This document shows, in pieces, positions 1 to 5,779 of a stretch of 7,482 nucleotides of DNA. Position 1 is the stretch's first letter. Every line of letters starts with the position of its first letter. The stretch is taken from contig JAEZTA010000020.1 in the NCBI GenBank assembly GCA_023443765.1, forward strand, positions 1-7,482, read 5' to 3'. Source of the DNA: Bacteroidota bacterium (lineage in GTDB: Bacteria > Bacteroidota > Bacteroidia > Bacteroidales > Rikenellaceae). Under the pieces are notes generated by a model. The model worked only from the letters and a program-made list of their open reading frames with translations. It made no database searches and was not told where the DNA came from. The translations under genes and the position numbers were made by a program.

Positions 1-954
1 AAACACCCCGACTGGGTGATCCAGCAGCCCTACCGCGAAAACCGCAAGGGACGCGGCGGCACGCAGCAGGTGCTCGACCTCTCGAATCCCAAGGTGCAGG
101 AGTTCGTCTTCGGCGTGGTCGACAACCTGATGACCGCACATCCCGAAATCGCCTACATCAAGTGGGACGACAACATGACCCTCTACAACTACGGCTCGAC
201 CTACCTGCCGGCCGACCGGCAGTCGCACCTCTACATCGACTATCACCGCGGCATGGACAAGGTGCTGCGCCGCATCCACGAGAAATACCCCAATTTGGTG
301 ATGCAGTCGTGCGCCAGCGGCGGAGGCCGCGTCAACTACGGCATCCTGCCCTACTACGACGAGTTCTGGACCAGCGACAACACCGACGCCCTGCAACGTA
401 TCTACATGCAGTGGGGCGTGTCGAACTTCTATCCCGCCGTCGCAATGGCTTCGCACGTGAGTGCCGCGCCCAACCACCAGACGGGCCGCAGCGTGCCGCT
501 CAAGCTGCGCTTCGACGTAGCCATGTCGGGACGCCTCGGCATGGAGCTGCAACCCAAGAACATGACCGACAAGGAGAAGGAGTTCGCCCGCAAGGCGATC
601 GCCACCTACAAGGACATCCGCCCCGTCGTGCAGCAGGGCGACCTCTACCGGCTGATCTCGCCCTACGACAAGACGGGCTATGTTTCGCTGATGTACGTGA
701 CACCCGGAAAAGACCGCGCCGTCTGGTTCGTCTACAAGCTGGAACACTACCTCAACATGCCCTCCCCGGCCTTCCGGATGGCAGGCCTCGACCCCGGCAA
801 ACGCTACACGATCACCGAGCTGAACATCGAAGGCAAACCGATCCCGCAGCACGGCAAGACCTTCAGCGGGGCCTTCCTGATGGAGAACGGACTCGAATTC
901 TCGGTCGGCAAGGAGTACGCGAGCCGCATACTCGAAATCAAGGCAGTAGAGTAA
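1..954 (+). CDS. Family GH36 alpha-galactosidase, C-terminal part (5' end outside window)
   Basis: This is the C-terminal 317 residues of a retaining glycoside hydrolase of family GH36, which removes terminal alpha-galactosyl residues from oligosaccharides such as raffinose and melibiose. The reading frame is open through base 1 and begins inside the conserved KHPDWVIQ segment, so the N-terminal beta-sandwich and the start of the TIM barrel are missing. Visible hallmarks are YIKWDDN with the predicted nucleophile Asp at residue 56 of the fragment (bases 166-168), the substrate-binding CASGGGR (from residue 104), WTSDNTD (residues 123-129), which contains the general acid/base Asp, and HVSAAPNHQTGR. 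The end, from about residue 235, fits the small C-terminal beta-sandwich. All expected catalytic motifs are intact. Exact specificity (alpha-galactosidase or alpha-N-acetylgalactosaminidase) and secretion cannot be judged without the N-terminus. A strong terminator follows 23 bases after the stop, so the gene ends its transcript. Confidence 0.93.
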   Translation, partial: KHPDWVIQQPYRENRKGRGGTQQVLDLSNPKVQEFVFGVVDNLMTAHPEIAYIKWDDNMTLYNYGSTYLPADRQSHLYIDYHRGMDKVLRRIHEKYPNLVMQSCASGGGRVNYGILPYYDEFWTSDNTDALQRIYMQWGVSNFYPAVAMASHVSAAPNHQTGRSVPLKLRFDVAMSGRLGMELQPKNMTDKEKEFARKAIATYKDIRPVVQQGDLYRLISPYDKTGYVSLMYVTPGKDRAVWFVYKLEHYLNMPSPAFRMAGLDPGKRYTITELNIEGKPIPQHGKTFSGAFLMENGLEFSVGKEYASRILEIKAVE

Positions 955-977
955 TTTCGGCCTAAACAACACGATAG

Positions 978-1012
978 AATCCCCGGAACGCTCGTTCCGG
1001 GGATTTTGTTTT
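978..1012 (+). terminator. Intrinsic terminator of the GH36 gene
   Basis: A perfect 12-base-pair stem (978-989 with 994-1005) with a GCTC loop is followed at once by TTTGTTTT. It lies 23 bases after the GH36 stop codon. The opposite strand has no T-run after the stem, so this terminator works for plus-strand transcripts only. Confidence 0.88.
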
Positions 1013-1044
1013 ACGAAAAATCCGCCCGGAAATCTCCGGACGGA
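1013..1044 (-). terminator. Intrinsic terminator of the outer-membrane barrel gene
   Basis: Read on the minus strand, a 10-base-pair stem (1044-1035 with 1030-1021, including one G-U pair in the RNA) closes a GATT loop and is followed directly by TTTTTCGT. It starts 21 bases after the stop of the minus-strand barrel gene. It sits 9 bases from the T-run of the plus-strand terminator, so the convergent genes have separate back-to-back terminators. Confidence 0.8.
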
Positions 1045-1065
1045 CCGTTTGCAGAAGTGCCAGCC

Positions 1066-1599
1066 TCAGAAGCGCCAGCCGACGTTGAGCTGGAACACGC
1101 CGTTCTTCGTGGAGGAGCTCTTCTCGATGTCGACAAACCCGAAGTTGTAGTTAGCTGAGAACATCAGGCCCCAGTTGAACTGATAACCCACACCGAGCCC
1201 CAGCCCGAAATCGGCCGTCTTGACCAGGTCCTTTATGCTCTCGCCGCCGCTCTTGGCGCGCACGTTGAAGCCCACCTGTGGACCGGCAAAAACGTTCAGG
1301 CCGCCCAGGATGTAGTACTTCGCATAAACCGGGATGTTGATGTAGTCGAGATGCACCTTCTCGGTGTCGATCTTCGTTCCCTGCATCGAGAAGAGGACGC
1401 CCGGTTCGATGCCGAACTTCTCGGAAAGGAGGATTTCCAGCGAAACGCCGGCGTTCAGGCCTGCGATCGACTTGCCGTCGACATTCGACAGGCTCGAAAG
1501 GTTCAGACCCACCTTGGGGATGATGTGAATGCCCTGTGCATGGGATTCGACAGCCACGAGTGCAAAGACTGCCAGCAGAAGCGTAGCGATTTTTTTCAT
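1066..1599 (-). CDS. Small outer-membrane beta-barrel protein, PorT-like family
   Basis: The 177-residue product is predicted to be exported and inserted in the outer membrane as a small beta-barrel. Residues 1-21 form a signal peptide (Lys-Lys, a hydrophobic core, then SHA before Gln22), cleaved most likely by signal peptidase I as is usual in Bacteroidetes. The rest has alternating polar and hydrophobic strands with frequent Gly and aromatic residues, such as FGIEPGVLFSMQGTKI, VFAGPQVGFNV and DFGLGLGVGYQF, and it ends in the terminal Phe typical of barrels recognised by the BAM complex. This matches the OMP_b-brl_2 (porin/PorT-like) family, in which most members have no known substrate. The start is fixed by an in-frame TGA (1605-1603) two codons upstream of the ATG. 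The gene stands alone, convergent with the GH36 gene and divergent from aspS. Its function beyond an outer-membrane location is unknown; an adhesion, transport or structural role is possible. Confidence 0.85.
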   Translation of the reverse strand: MKKIATLLLAVFALVAVESHAQGIHIIPKVGLNLSSLSNVDGKSIAGLNAGVSLEILLSEKFGIEPGVLFSMQGTKIDTEKVHLDYINIPVYAKYYILGGLNVFAGPQVGFNVRAKSGGESIKDLVKTADFGLGLGVGYQFNWGLMFSANYNFGFVDIEKSSSTKNGVFQLNVGWRF

Positions 1600-1612
1600 A
1601 ATTCAGTGCATT

Positions 1613-1620
1613 TAAAGTTA
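1613..1620 (-). promoter_or_regulatory. Possible -7 promoter element for the barrel gene
   Basis: Minus-strand TAACTTTA matches the Bacteroidetes -7 consensus TAnnTTTG at five of six positions. Its context TTTAACTTT is the same as at the aspS promoter. There is no clear TTTG -33 box; TTCG lies 17 bases upstream. Only 13 bases separate the element from the ATG, so the leader would be very short. A start further upstream is also possible. Confidence 0.3.
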
Positions 1621-1760
1621 AACGGTTTGACAGGAAACGAAGGCATATAATTCCGTGCCATTTTCACCTGTTTTCCGCACCCGGCTTTGTTTTGGCCCCC
1701 GCCTGCCCGGAGCGACAAATAAAATAACCGCAACGATTCCATTTTTTCGGGACTTTTATT

Positions 1761-1768
1761 TAACTTTG
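1761..1768 (+). promoter_or_regulatory. -7 promoter element for aspS (and probably the downstream operon)
   Basis: TAACTTTG is a perfect match to the Bacteroidetes primary-sigma -7 consensus TAnnTTTG, and it is followed by CA as is common in Bacteroidales promoters. A clear -33 TTTG is not seen at the usual distance, though the upstream stretch is T-rich. Transcription would start near 1773, giving a leader of about 60 bases before the aspS ATG. Confidence 0.6.
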
Positions 1769-1832
1769 CAGGTTACTAAGACCGATCATAACGAAAAGAG
1801 ACAAATCGTAAATCGTACAAAATAATTTTCCT

Positions 1833-3584
1833 ATGTACAGAACCCATACCTGCGGCTGCCTCCGGGCCTGCAATGTCAACGAAACCGTCACCCTGGCCGG
1901 ATGGGTGCAGAAAGTGAGAAACCTCGGCGCCATGACCTTCATCGACCTGAGGGACCGCTACGGCATCACCCAGATCGTCGTCGAGGAGCACTCCCCCGCC
2001 GAAGCTCGCGAAACGGCCTGCAAGGTGGGCCGTGAGTGGGTTATCCAGGTCGTCGGCAAAGTTGTCGAGCGCCAGTCGAAGAACCCCAAAATGGCCACCG
2101 GCGACATCGAGGTCACGGCCGAGAAGATCGCCGTGCTGCACGACGCCGAAGTGCCTCCCTTCACCATCGAGGAGGTCTCGGACGGCGGCGACGACCTGCG
2201 CATGAAATACCGCTACCTCGACCTGCGCCGCCCGCCCCTGCAGCGGAACATGATCCTGCGCCACAAGATGGCCCAGGAGATTCGCCGCTTCCTCGACTCG
2301 GAGGGCTTCCTGGAGATCGAAACGCCCTGCCTGGTCGGCTCCACGCCCGAGGGAGCCCGCGACTTCGTCGTGCCCAGCCGCATGTCGCCCAACCAGTTCT
2401 ACGCCCTGCCGCAGTCGCCCCAGACGCTCAAGCAGCTGCTGATGGTTGCCGGCTACGACAAATATTTCCAGATCGTGCGCTGCTTCCGCGACGAGGACCT
2501 GCGCGCCGACCGCCAGCCCGAATTCACGCAGATCGACTGCGAAATGTCGTTCGTCGAGCAGGAGGACGTGCTGGCCATCTTCGAACGCTGGGCCAAGCAC
2601 ATGTTCAAGCACGTGATGGGAATCGAACTGACCGAACCGCTGCGCCGCATGCCGTGGATCGAGGCGATGGAGAAATACGGTTCGGACAAACCCGACCTGC
2701 GCTTCGGCATGGAGTTCGCGGACATCACCGACCTCGCCAAAGGACATGGGTTCAGCGTTTTCGACGATGCCGAATACATCACCGGATTCGCCGCCACGGG
2801 CTGCGCCGCCTACACCCGCAAGCAGATCGACTCGCTGACGGAGTTCGTCAAACGTCAGCAGATCGGCGCCAAGGGACTGATCTGGATTCGTGTCGGGGAA
2901 GACGGCGTGAAGTCGTCCGTCGACAAATTCTATACCCCCGAAGAGGTCGCCGCCATGGCCTCGCGCTGCGGCGCGAAGACAGGCGACATGGTCTTCATCC
3001 TCTGCGGCAAGAAGTTCAAGACGCTGACGCAGCTCTGCGCCCTGCGCCTCGAAGTGGCCCAGCAACTGGGCCTGCGCGATCCGCAGAAGTTCGCCCCGCT
3101 GTGGGTCGTGGACTTCCCGCTGTTCGAGTGGGACGATGAAACGCAGCGCTACTACGCCGTGCACCACCCCTTCACCTCGCCCAAGCTGGAAGATGTCGAA
3201 TTCCTCGACAGCGATCCGGGCCGCGTGCGGGCCAATGCCTACGACTTCGTCTGCAACGGCACGGAGATCGGCGGCGGCTCGATCCGTATCCACGATTCGA
3301 AACTGCAGGCTCGGATGTTCGAACTGCTGGGCTTCACGCCCGAAGAGGCGCAGGTTCGCTTCGGCTTCCTGATGAACGCCTTCAAATACGGTGCGCCCCC
3401 TCACGGCGGCCTCGCATTCGGTTTCGACCGCCTGTGCTCGCTCTTCGGCGGCTCGGAGTCGATCCGCGACTACATCGCCTTCCCGAAGAACAACGCGGGC
3501 CGCGACATGATGCTCGACGCCCCGGGCTTCATCGACCAAGCGCAGCTCGACGAACTCTATTTGTCGCTTGTAAAACCCGAATAG
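1833..3584 (+). CDS. aspS: Aspartyl-tRNA synthetase, bacterial type
   Basis: This 583-residue cytoplasmic class II synthetase charges tRNA-Asp with aspartate using ATP. The domain order is that of bacterial AspRS: an N-terminal OB-fold anticodon-binding domain (about 1-105), the class II catalytic core, and a GAD insertion (about 300-400). Visible motifs are YRYLDLRRP (motif 1 area), the aspartate-site QSPQ at 194-197, motif 2 FRDEDLRADRQPEFTQID with the ATP-binding Arg219, and motif 3 GLAFGFDRL with Arg533. Length is close to E. coli AspRS (590). Leu31 in the VRNLG loop aligns with E. coli Leu30, the residue type of discriminating enzymes, rather than the His found in non-discriminating ones. 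The enzyme is therefore likely specific for tRNA-Asp (inference). An in-frame TAA at 1809-1811 supports the chosen ATG; no Shine-Dalgarno precedes it. It is the first gene of a probable operon with rarA. The N-terminus is rich in Cys (C7, C9, C13). Confidence 0.98.
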   Translation: MYRTHTCGCLRACNVNETVTLAGWVQKVRNLGAMTFIDLRDRYGITQIVVEEHSPAEARETACKVGREWVIQVVGKVVERQSKNPKMATGDIEVTAEKIAVLHDAEVPPFTIEEVSDGGDDLRMKYRYLDLRRPPLQRNMILRHKMAQEIRRFLDSEGFLEIETPCLVGSTPEGARDFVVPSRMSPNQFYALPQSPQTLKQLLMVAGYDKYFQIVRCFRDEDLRADRQPEFTQIDCEMSFVEQEDVLAIFERWAKHMFKHVMGIELTEPLRRMPWIEAMEKYGSDKPDLRFGMEFADITDLAKGHGFSVFDDAEYITGFAATGCAAYTRKQIDSLTEFVKRQQIGAKGLIWIRVGEDGVKSSVDKFYTPEEVAAMASRCGAKTGDMVFILCGKKFKTLTQLCALRLEVAQQLGLRDPQKFAPLWVVDFPLFEWDDETQRYYAVHHPFTSPKLEDVEFLDSDPGRVRANAYDFVCNGTEIGGGSIRIHDSKLQARMFELLGFTPEEAQVRFGFLMNAFKYGAPPHGGLAFGFDRLCSLFGGSESIRDYIAFPKNNAGRDMMLDAPGFIDQAQLDELYLSLVKPE

Positions 3585-3628
3585 GCCCCGTTTTTGCCGG
3601 ATAACCCAGAAAACAGAAACACCGAATT

Positions 3629-4903
3629 ATGCCAGCGCCCCTTGCCGAACGACTCCGCCCCCGCACGATAGACGAATATATCGGGCAGGAGCACCTCGTG
3701 GGTAAAAACGGGGTGTTCCGCAAGTTTTTCGAGACGGGTAACGTCCCGTCGTTCATCCTCTGGGGCCCTCCGGGCGTGGGCAAAACCACGCTGGCCAAGA
3801 TCGTCGCCACGCAGCTCGAACGCCCGTTCTTCACCCTCTCGGCCGTTACGTCGGGCGTGAAGGACGTACGCGAAGTGATCGAGTCGGCGCGCAAACAACG
3901 GTTCTTCGACCAGAAGGCGCCGCTGTTGTTCATCGACGAAATCCACCGTTTCAACAAGTCGCAGCAGGATTCGCTGCTGGGAGCCGTCGAACAGGGTGTC
4001 TTCACGCTGATCGGTGCGACGACCGAAAACCCGTCGTTCGAGGTGATCTCGCCGCTGCTGAGCCGCTGCCAGGTCTACATCCTCAAATCGCTCGAAGATA
4101 AGGATTTGCAGATACTGCTCGACCGCGCCCTGACCACTGATGTGGAGTTGAAGGAGCGCCAGATCGAGGTCGTCGAAACAGGTGCGCTGTTCCGCTTTTC
4201 GGGCGGCGATGCGCGCAAGCTGTTGAACATCCTCGACATCGTCGTCGGAGCCACCGAAGGCAAGGTGACGATCACCGACCAGTACGTCACCGACTGCCTT
4301 CAGCAGAATATCGCCCTCTACGACAAAAACGGCGAACAGCACTACGATGTCATTTCGGCCTTCATCAAATCGGTCCGCGGCAGCGATCCCAACGCCGCGA
4401 TCTACTACCTCGCGCGGATGCTCGCCGGAGGCGAGGAACCGCGTTTCCTGGCCCGGCGACTGGTGATCCTGGCTTCGGAGGACATCGGGCTGGCCAACCC
4501 CAACGCATTGCTGCTGGCCAACGCCTGCTTCGACACGGTGCACAAAATCGGCATGCCCGAAGCGCGCATCACGCTCGCCGAAACGACGATCTACCTCGCC
4601 ACCAGCCCCAAGAGCAATTCGGCCTACATGGCTATCAACAAAGCGATGGCGCTGGTCGAGCGCGACACCACCAACCGCCCCGTCCCGCTGCACCTGCGCA
4701 ACGCCCCGACCAAATTGATGGACAAAGCCGGCTACGGCAAAGGCTATAAATACGCCCATGACTACGCCGGCCACTTCGCCGAAATGGAATTCCTGCCCGA
4801 GAGCCTCGCGGGCACGAAGTTCTACGAACCCGACACGCAGAACGCCACCGAGGCCAGGATCGCCGAGCGGATGCAGCAACTCTGGAAAGACAAATACAAA
4901 TGA
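3629..4903 (+). CDS. rarA: Replication-associated recombination protein A (RarA/MgsA), AAA+ ATPase
   Basis: This 424-residue AAA+ ATPase is related to clamp-loader subunits. Family members (E. coli RarA/MgsA, yeast Mgs1, human WRNIP1) form tetramers and act at stalled replication forks, with links to single-strand-binding protein and gap repair. Visible motifs are Walker A GPPGVGKT (46-53), Walker B LLFIDE (99-104) followed by the family-typical IHRFNKSQQD, sensor 1 GATTEN (129-134), the arginine finger in LLSRC (Arg146), and sensor 2 GGDARKLLN (Arg196). The C-terminal oligomerisation part has the conserved FIKSVRGSDPNAAIYYLARM, EDIGLANP and APTKLMDKAGYGKGYKYAHDY signatures. Length is normal and all catalytic motifs are intact. 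An in-frame TAA at 3602-3604 supports the start. The gene begins 44 bases after aspS with no terminator between them, and its stop overlaps the next start, so the three genes are probably co-transcribed. Confidence 0.97.
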   Translation: MPAPLAERLRPRTIDEYIGQEHLVGKNGVFRKFFETGNVPSFILWGPPGVGKTTLAKIVATQLERPFFTLSAVTSGVKDVREVIESARKQRFFDQKAPLLFIDEIHRFNKSQQDSLLGAVEQGVFTLIGATTENPSFEVISPLLSRCQVYILKSLEDKDLQILLDRALTTDVELKERQIEVVETGALFRFSGGDARKLLNILDIVVGATEGKVTITDQYVTDCLQQNIALYDKNGEQHYDVISAFIKSVRGSDPNAAIYYLARMLAGGEEPRFLARRLVILASEDIGLANPNALLLANACFDTVHKIGMPEARITLAETTIYLATSPKSNSAYMAINKAMALVERDTTNRPVPLHLRNAPTKLMDKAGYGKGYKYAHDYAGHFAEMEFLPESLAGTKFYEPDTQNATEARIAERMQQLWKDKYK

Positions 4904-5394
4904 AACGCATCGGCATTCTATCGGACACGCACGGAACCTTCGACGACACGCTCCGGGAATTCCTCAAGGACGTTGACGAGGTCTGGCATGCGGGCGACAT
5001 CGGCTCGATCGAACTCGCCGACCAGATTGCGGCCTTCAAGCCGCTGCGCGCCGTGAGCGGCAATATCGACGGCGGTATGACCCGCCGCGTTTACCCCACA
5101 TTCCTCGCCTTCGAATGCGAGCAGGTGCAGGTGCTGATCACCCATATCGGCGGTTATCCCCGCCATTACGACCCGCGCGCCGTACAGAAAATCCAGTCCG
5201 TGCACCCGAAACTCTTCATCGCCGGACACTCCCACATCCTTAAAGTCGTCTACGATCCCGTCTACGACCTGCTCCACGTCAATCCCGGCGCCGCCGGGGA
5301 GTTCGGATTCCACAAAGTCCGCACGGCCGTCCGATTGATAATCGACGGCAGCGAAATGCGCGACATGGAGGTCGGCGAGTGGCCCCGTAAGTAA
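4900..5394 (+). CDS. YfcE/MJ0936-family metallophosphoesterase
   Basis: This 164-residue protein is a compact calcineurin-like phosphoesterase with a dinuclear metal site, probably cytoplasmic because no signal peptide is present. The full ligand set is visible: D9 and H11 in SDTHG, D33 in HAGDIG, N55 in SGNID, H82 in ITHIGG, and H110 and H112 in GHSH. Characterised relatives hydrolyse phosphodiesters in vitro (E. coli YfcE, Methanocaldococcus MJ0936), but the physiological substrate of the family is generally unknown. The start ATG overlaps the rarA stop as ATGA (4900-4903), a sign of translational coupling. GGAAAG at 4884-4889, inside rarA, could serve as a weak Shine-Dalgarno. The family assignment is firm; a substrate cannot be given. 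Confidence 0.93.
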   Translation: MKRIGILSDTHGTFDDTLREFLKDVDEVWHAGDIGSIELADQIAAFKPLRAVSGNIDGGMTRRVYPTFLAFECEQVQVLITHIGGYPRHYDPRAVQKIQSVHPKLFIAGHSHILKVVYDPVYDLLHVNPGAAGEFGFHKVRTAVRLIIDGSEMRDMEVGEWPRK

Positions 5395-5467
5395 GAGGGC
5401 CACCAGAGCTAAAAACGACTGCTTCGGAGAGCCTTTTCCGGCACAAAATCACCCGAAATAAAAAATT

Positions 5468-5629
5468 ATGACCCAAAAAGCCGGGAACACATTCCCGTCG
5501 GATTTTCGTGATCGTCAACGAAATATCCGCAACATTCCGGCTGGACTCACTACAAAAGCGAGTAGTCTATACAATTTCGCCCGCAAATACCCCAATATCG
5601 TCCGCAACACACTGACCACCAACCGGTAA
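5468..5629 (+). CDS. Doubtful small ORF, 53 residues, no recognised family
   Basis: An ATG preceded by the A-rich leader AAATAAAAAATT, a typical setting for Bacteroidetes translation starts, opens a 53-codon frame ending in TAA. The product would be basic (many Arg and Lys) and rich in Asn and Thr, with no membrane segment, no signal peptide and no motif I recognise. By hand count, 29 of 53 codons end in G or C, far less biased than the flanking genes. That argues against an old resident gene but would also fit a recent or poorly expressed one. It contains two similar in-frame pieces (NIRN and NIVRN). It may be a chance ORF in the intergenic region or a decayed remnant. Confidence 0.2.
   Translation: MTQKAGNTFPSDFRDRQRNIRNIPAGLTTKASSLYNFARKYPNIVRNTLTTNR
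5482..5506 (+). terminator. Weak hairpin with downstream T-run, possible operon terminator
   Basis: CGGGAA (5482-5487) pairs with TTCCCG (5492-5497) around a 4-base loop, and TTTT begins six bases after the stem. The stem is short and the T-run is displaced, so this is at best a weak terminator for aspS-rarA-phosphoesterase transcripts. It lies 88 bases past the last stop and within the doubtful small ORF. Confidence 0.25.
5522..5609 (+). repeat. Imperfect direct repeat of 13 and 16 bases
   Basis: AATATCCGCAACA (5522-5534) recurs as AATATCGTCCGCAACA (5594-5609), differing by a 3-base GTC insertion. The copies start 72 bases apart, and both lie in the same frame of the small ORF. Two copies could be chance, a short duplication, or a paired protein-binding site. 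Confidence 0.35.
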
Positions 5630-5748
5630 ACCCGAACGCTTGGGATAGCCCCGAAATCACCTCCTGAGCGGAATGTACTCAGCATCAACAACCACAGTTC
5701 AGCGACTAAACAAAAACGCTCGTATAATAATCACATATGCGTTTCCGT

Positions 5749-5756
5749 TATAATTG
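5749..5756 (+). promoter_or_regulatory. Possible -7 promoter element for clpC
   Basis: TATAATTG matches TAnnTTTG at five of six positions and is followed by C, as in many Bacteroidales promoters. It lies 23 bases before the clpC ATG, so the leader would be short. No -33 TTTG is seen at the usual spacing. A second A/T-rich stretch (TATAATAAT, from 5723) lies further upstream. Confidence 0.4.
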
Positions 5757-5779
5757 CGAATTCATAACGACGACGCAAC

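Larger units (their letters stand above)
5395..5779 (+). other. Intergenic region upstream of clpC, no recognised gene
   Basis: This 385-base stretch is visibly richer in A/T than the flanking genes. It holds a doubtful small ORF (5468-5629), an imperfect direct repeat, a weak hairpin (5482-5497) and the likely clpC promoter area. I see no tRNA, rRNA, insertion-sequence ends or known riboswitch. No CIRCE-type operator is visible ahead of clpC. No convincing intrinsic terminator follows the phosphoesterase gene. Confidence 0.6.

Noticed and set aside
1..1599. GH36 gene plus outer-membrane protein as part of a polysaccharide utilisation locus
   Set aside because: The genes are convergent with separate terminators, the barrel is far too small for SusC, and no SusD, regulator or other carbohydrate enzyme is seen in the window.
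1776..3539. Long minus-strand open frame of 587 codons opposite aspS
   Set aside because: It is antisense to a firmly identified aspS, and its translation is a low-complexity Arg/His/Val/Glu-rich sequence of the kind produced opposite GC-rich genes.
3557..4879. Long minus-strand open frame of 440 codons opposite rarA
   Set aside because: Same reason: it mirrors the codon pattern of rarA and has no recognisable domain.
5380..5402. TGGCCC/GGGCCA hairpin spanning the end of the phosphoesterase gene, as a terminator
   Set aside because: The loop is 11 bases and no T-run follows, so it does not fit an intrinsic terminator.
5279..5518. Minus-strand ORF of 79 codons from the clpC-upstream region into the phosphoesterase gene
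   Set aside because: Half of it is antisense to the phosphoesterase, and the Arg-rich translation looks non-coding.
5656..5665. ATCACCTCCT, like the 3' tail of 16S rRNA (anti-Shine-Dalgarno)
   Set aside because: Only about 10 bases match and no flanking rRNA sequence is present. Its complement on the minus strand is not followed by a start codon with a useful frame.
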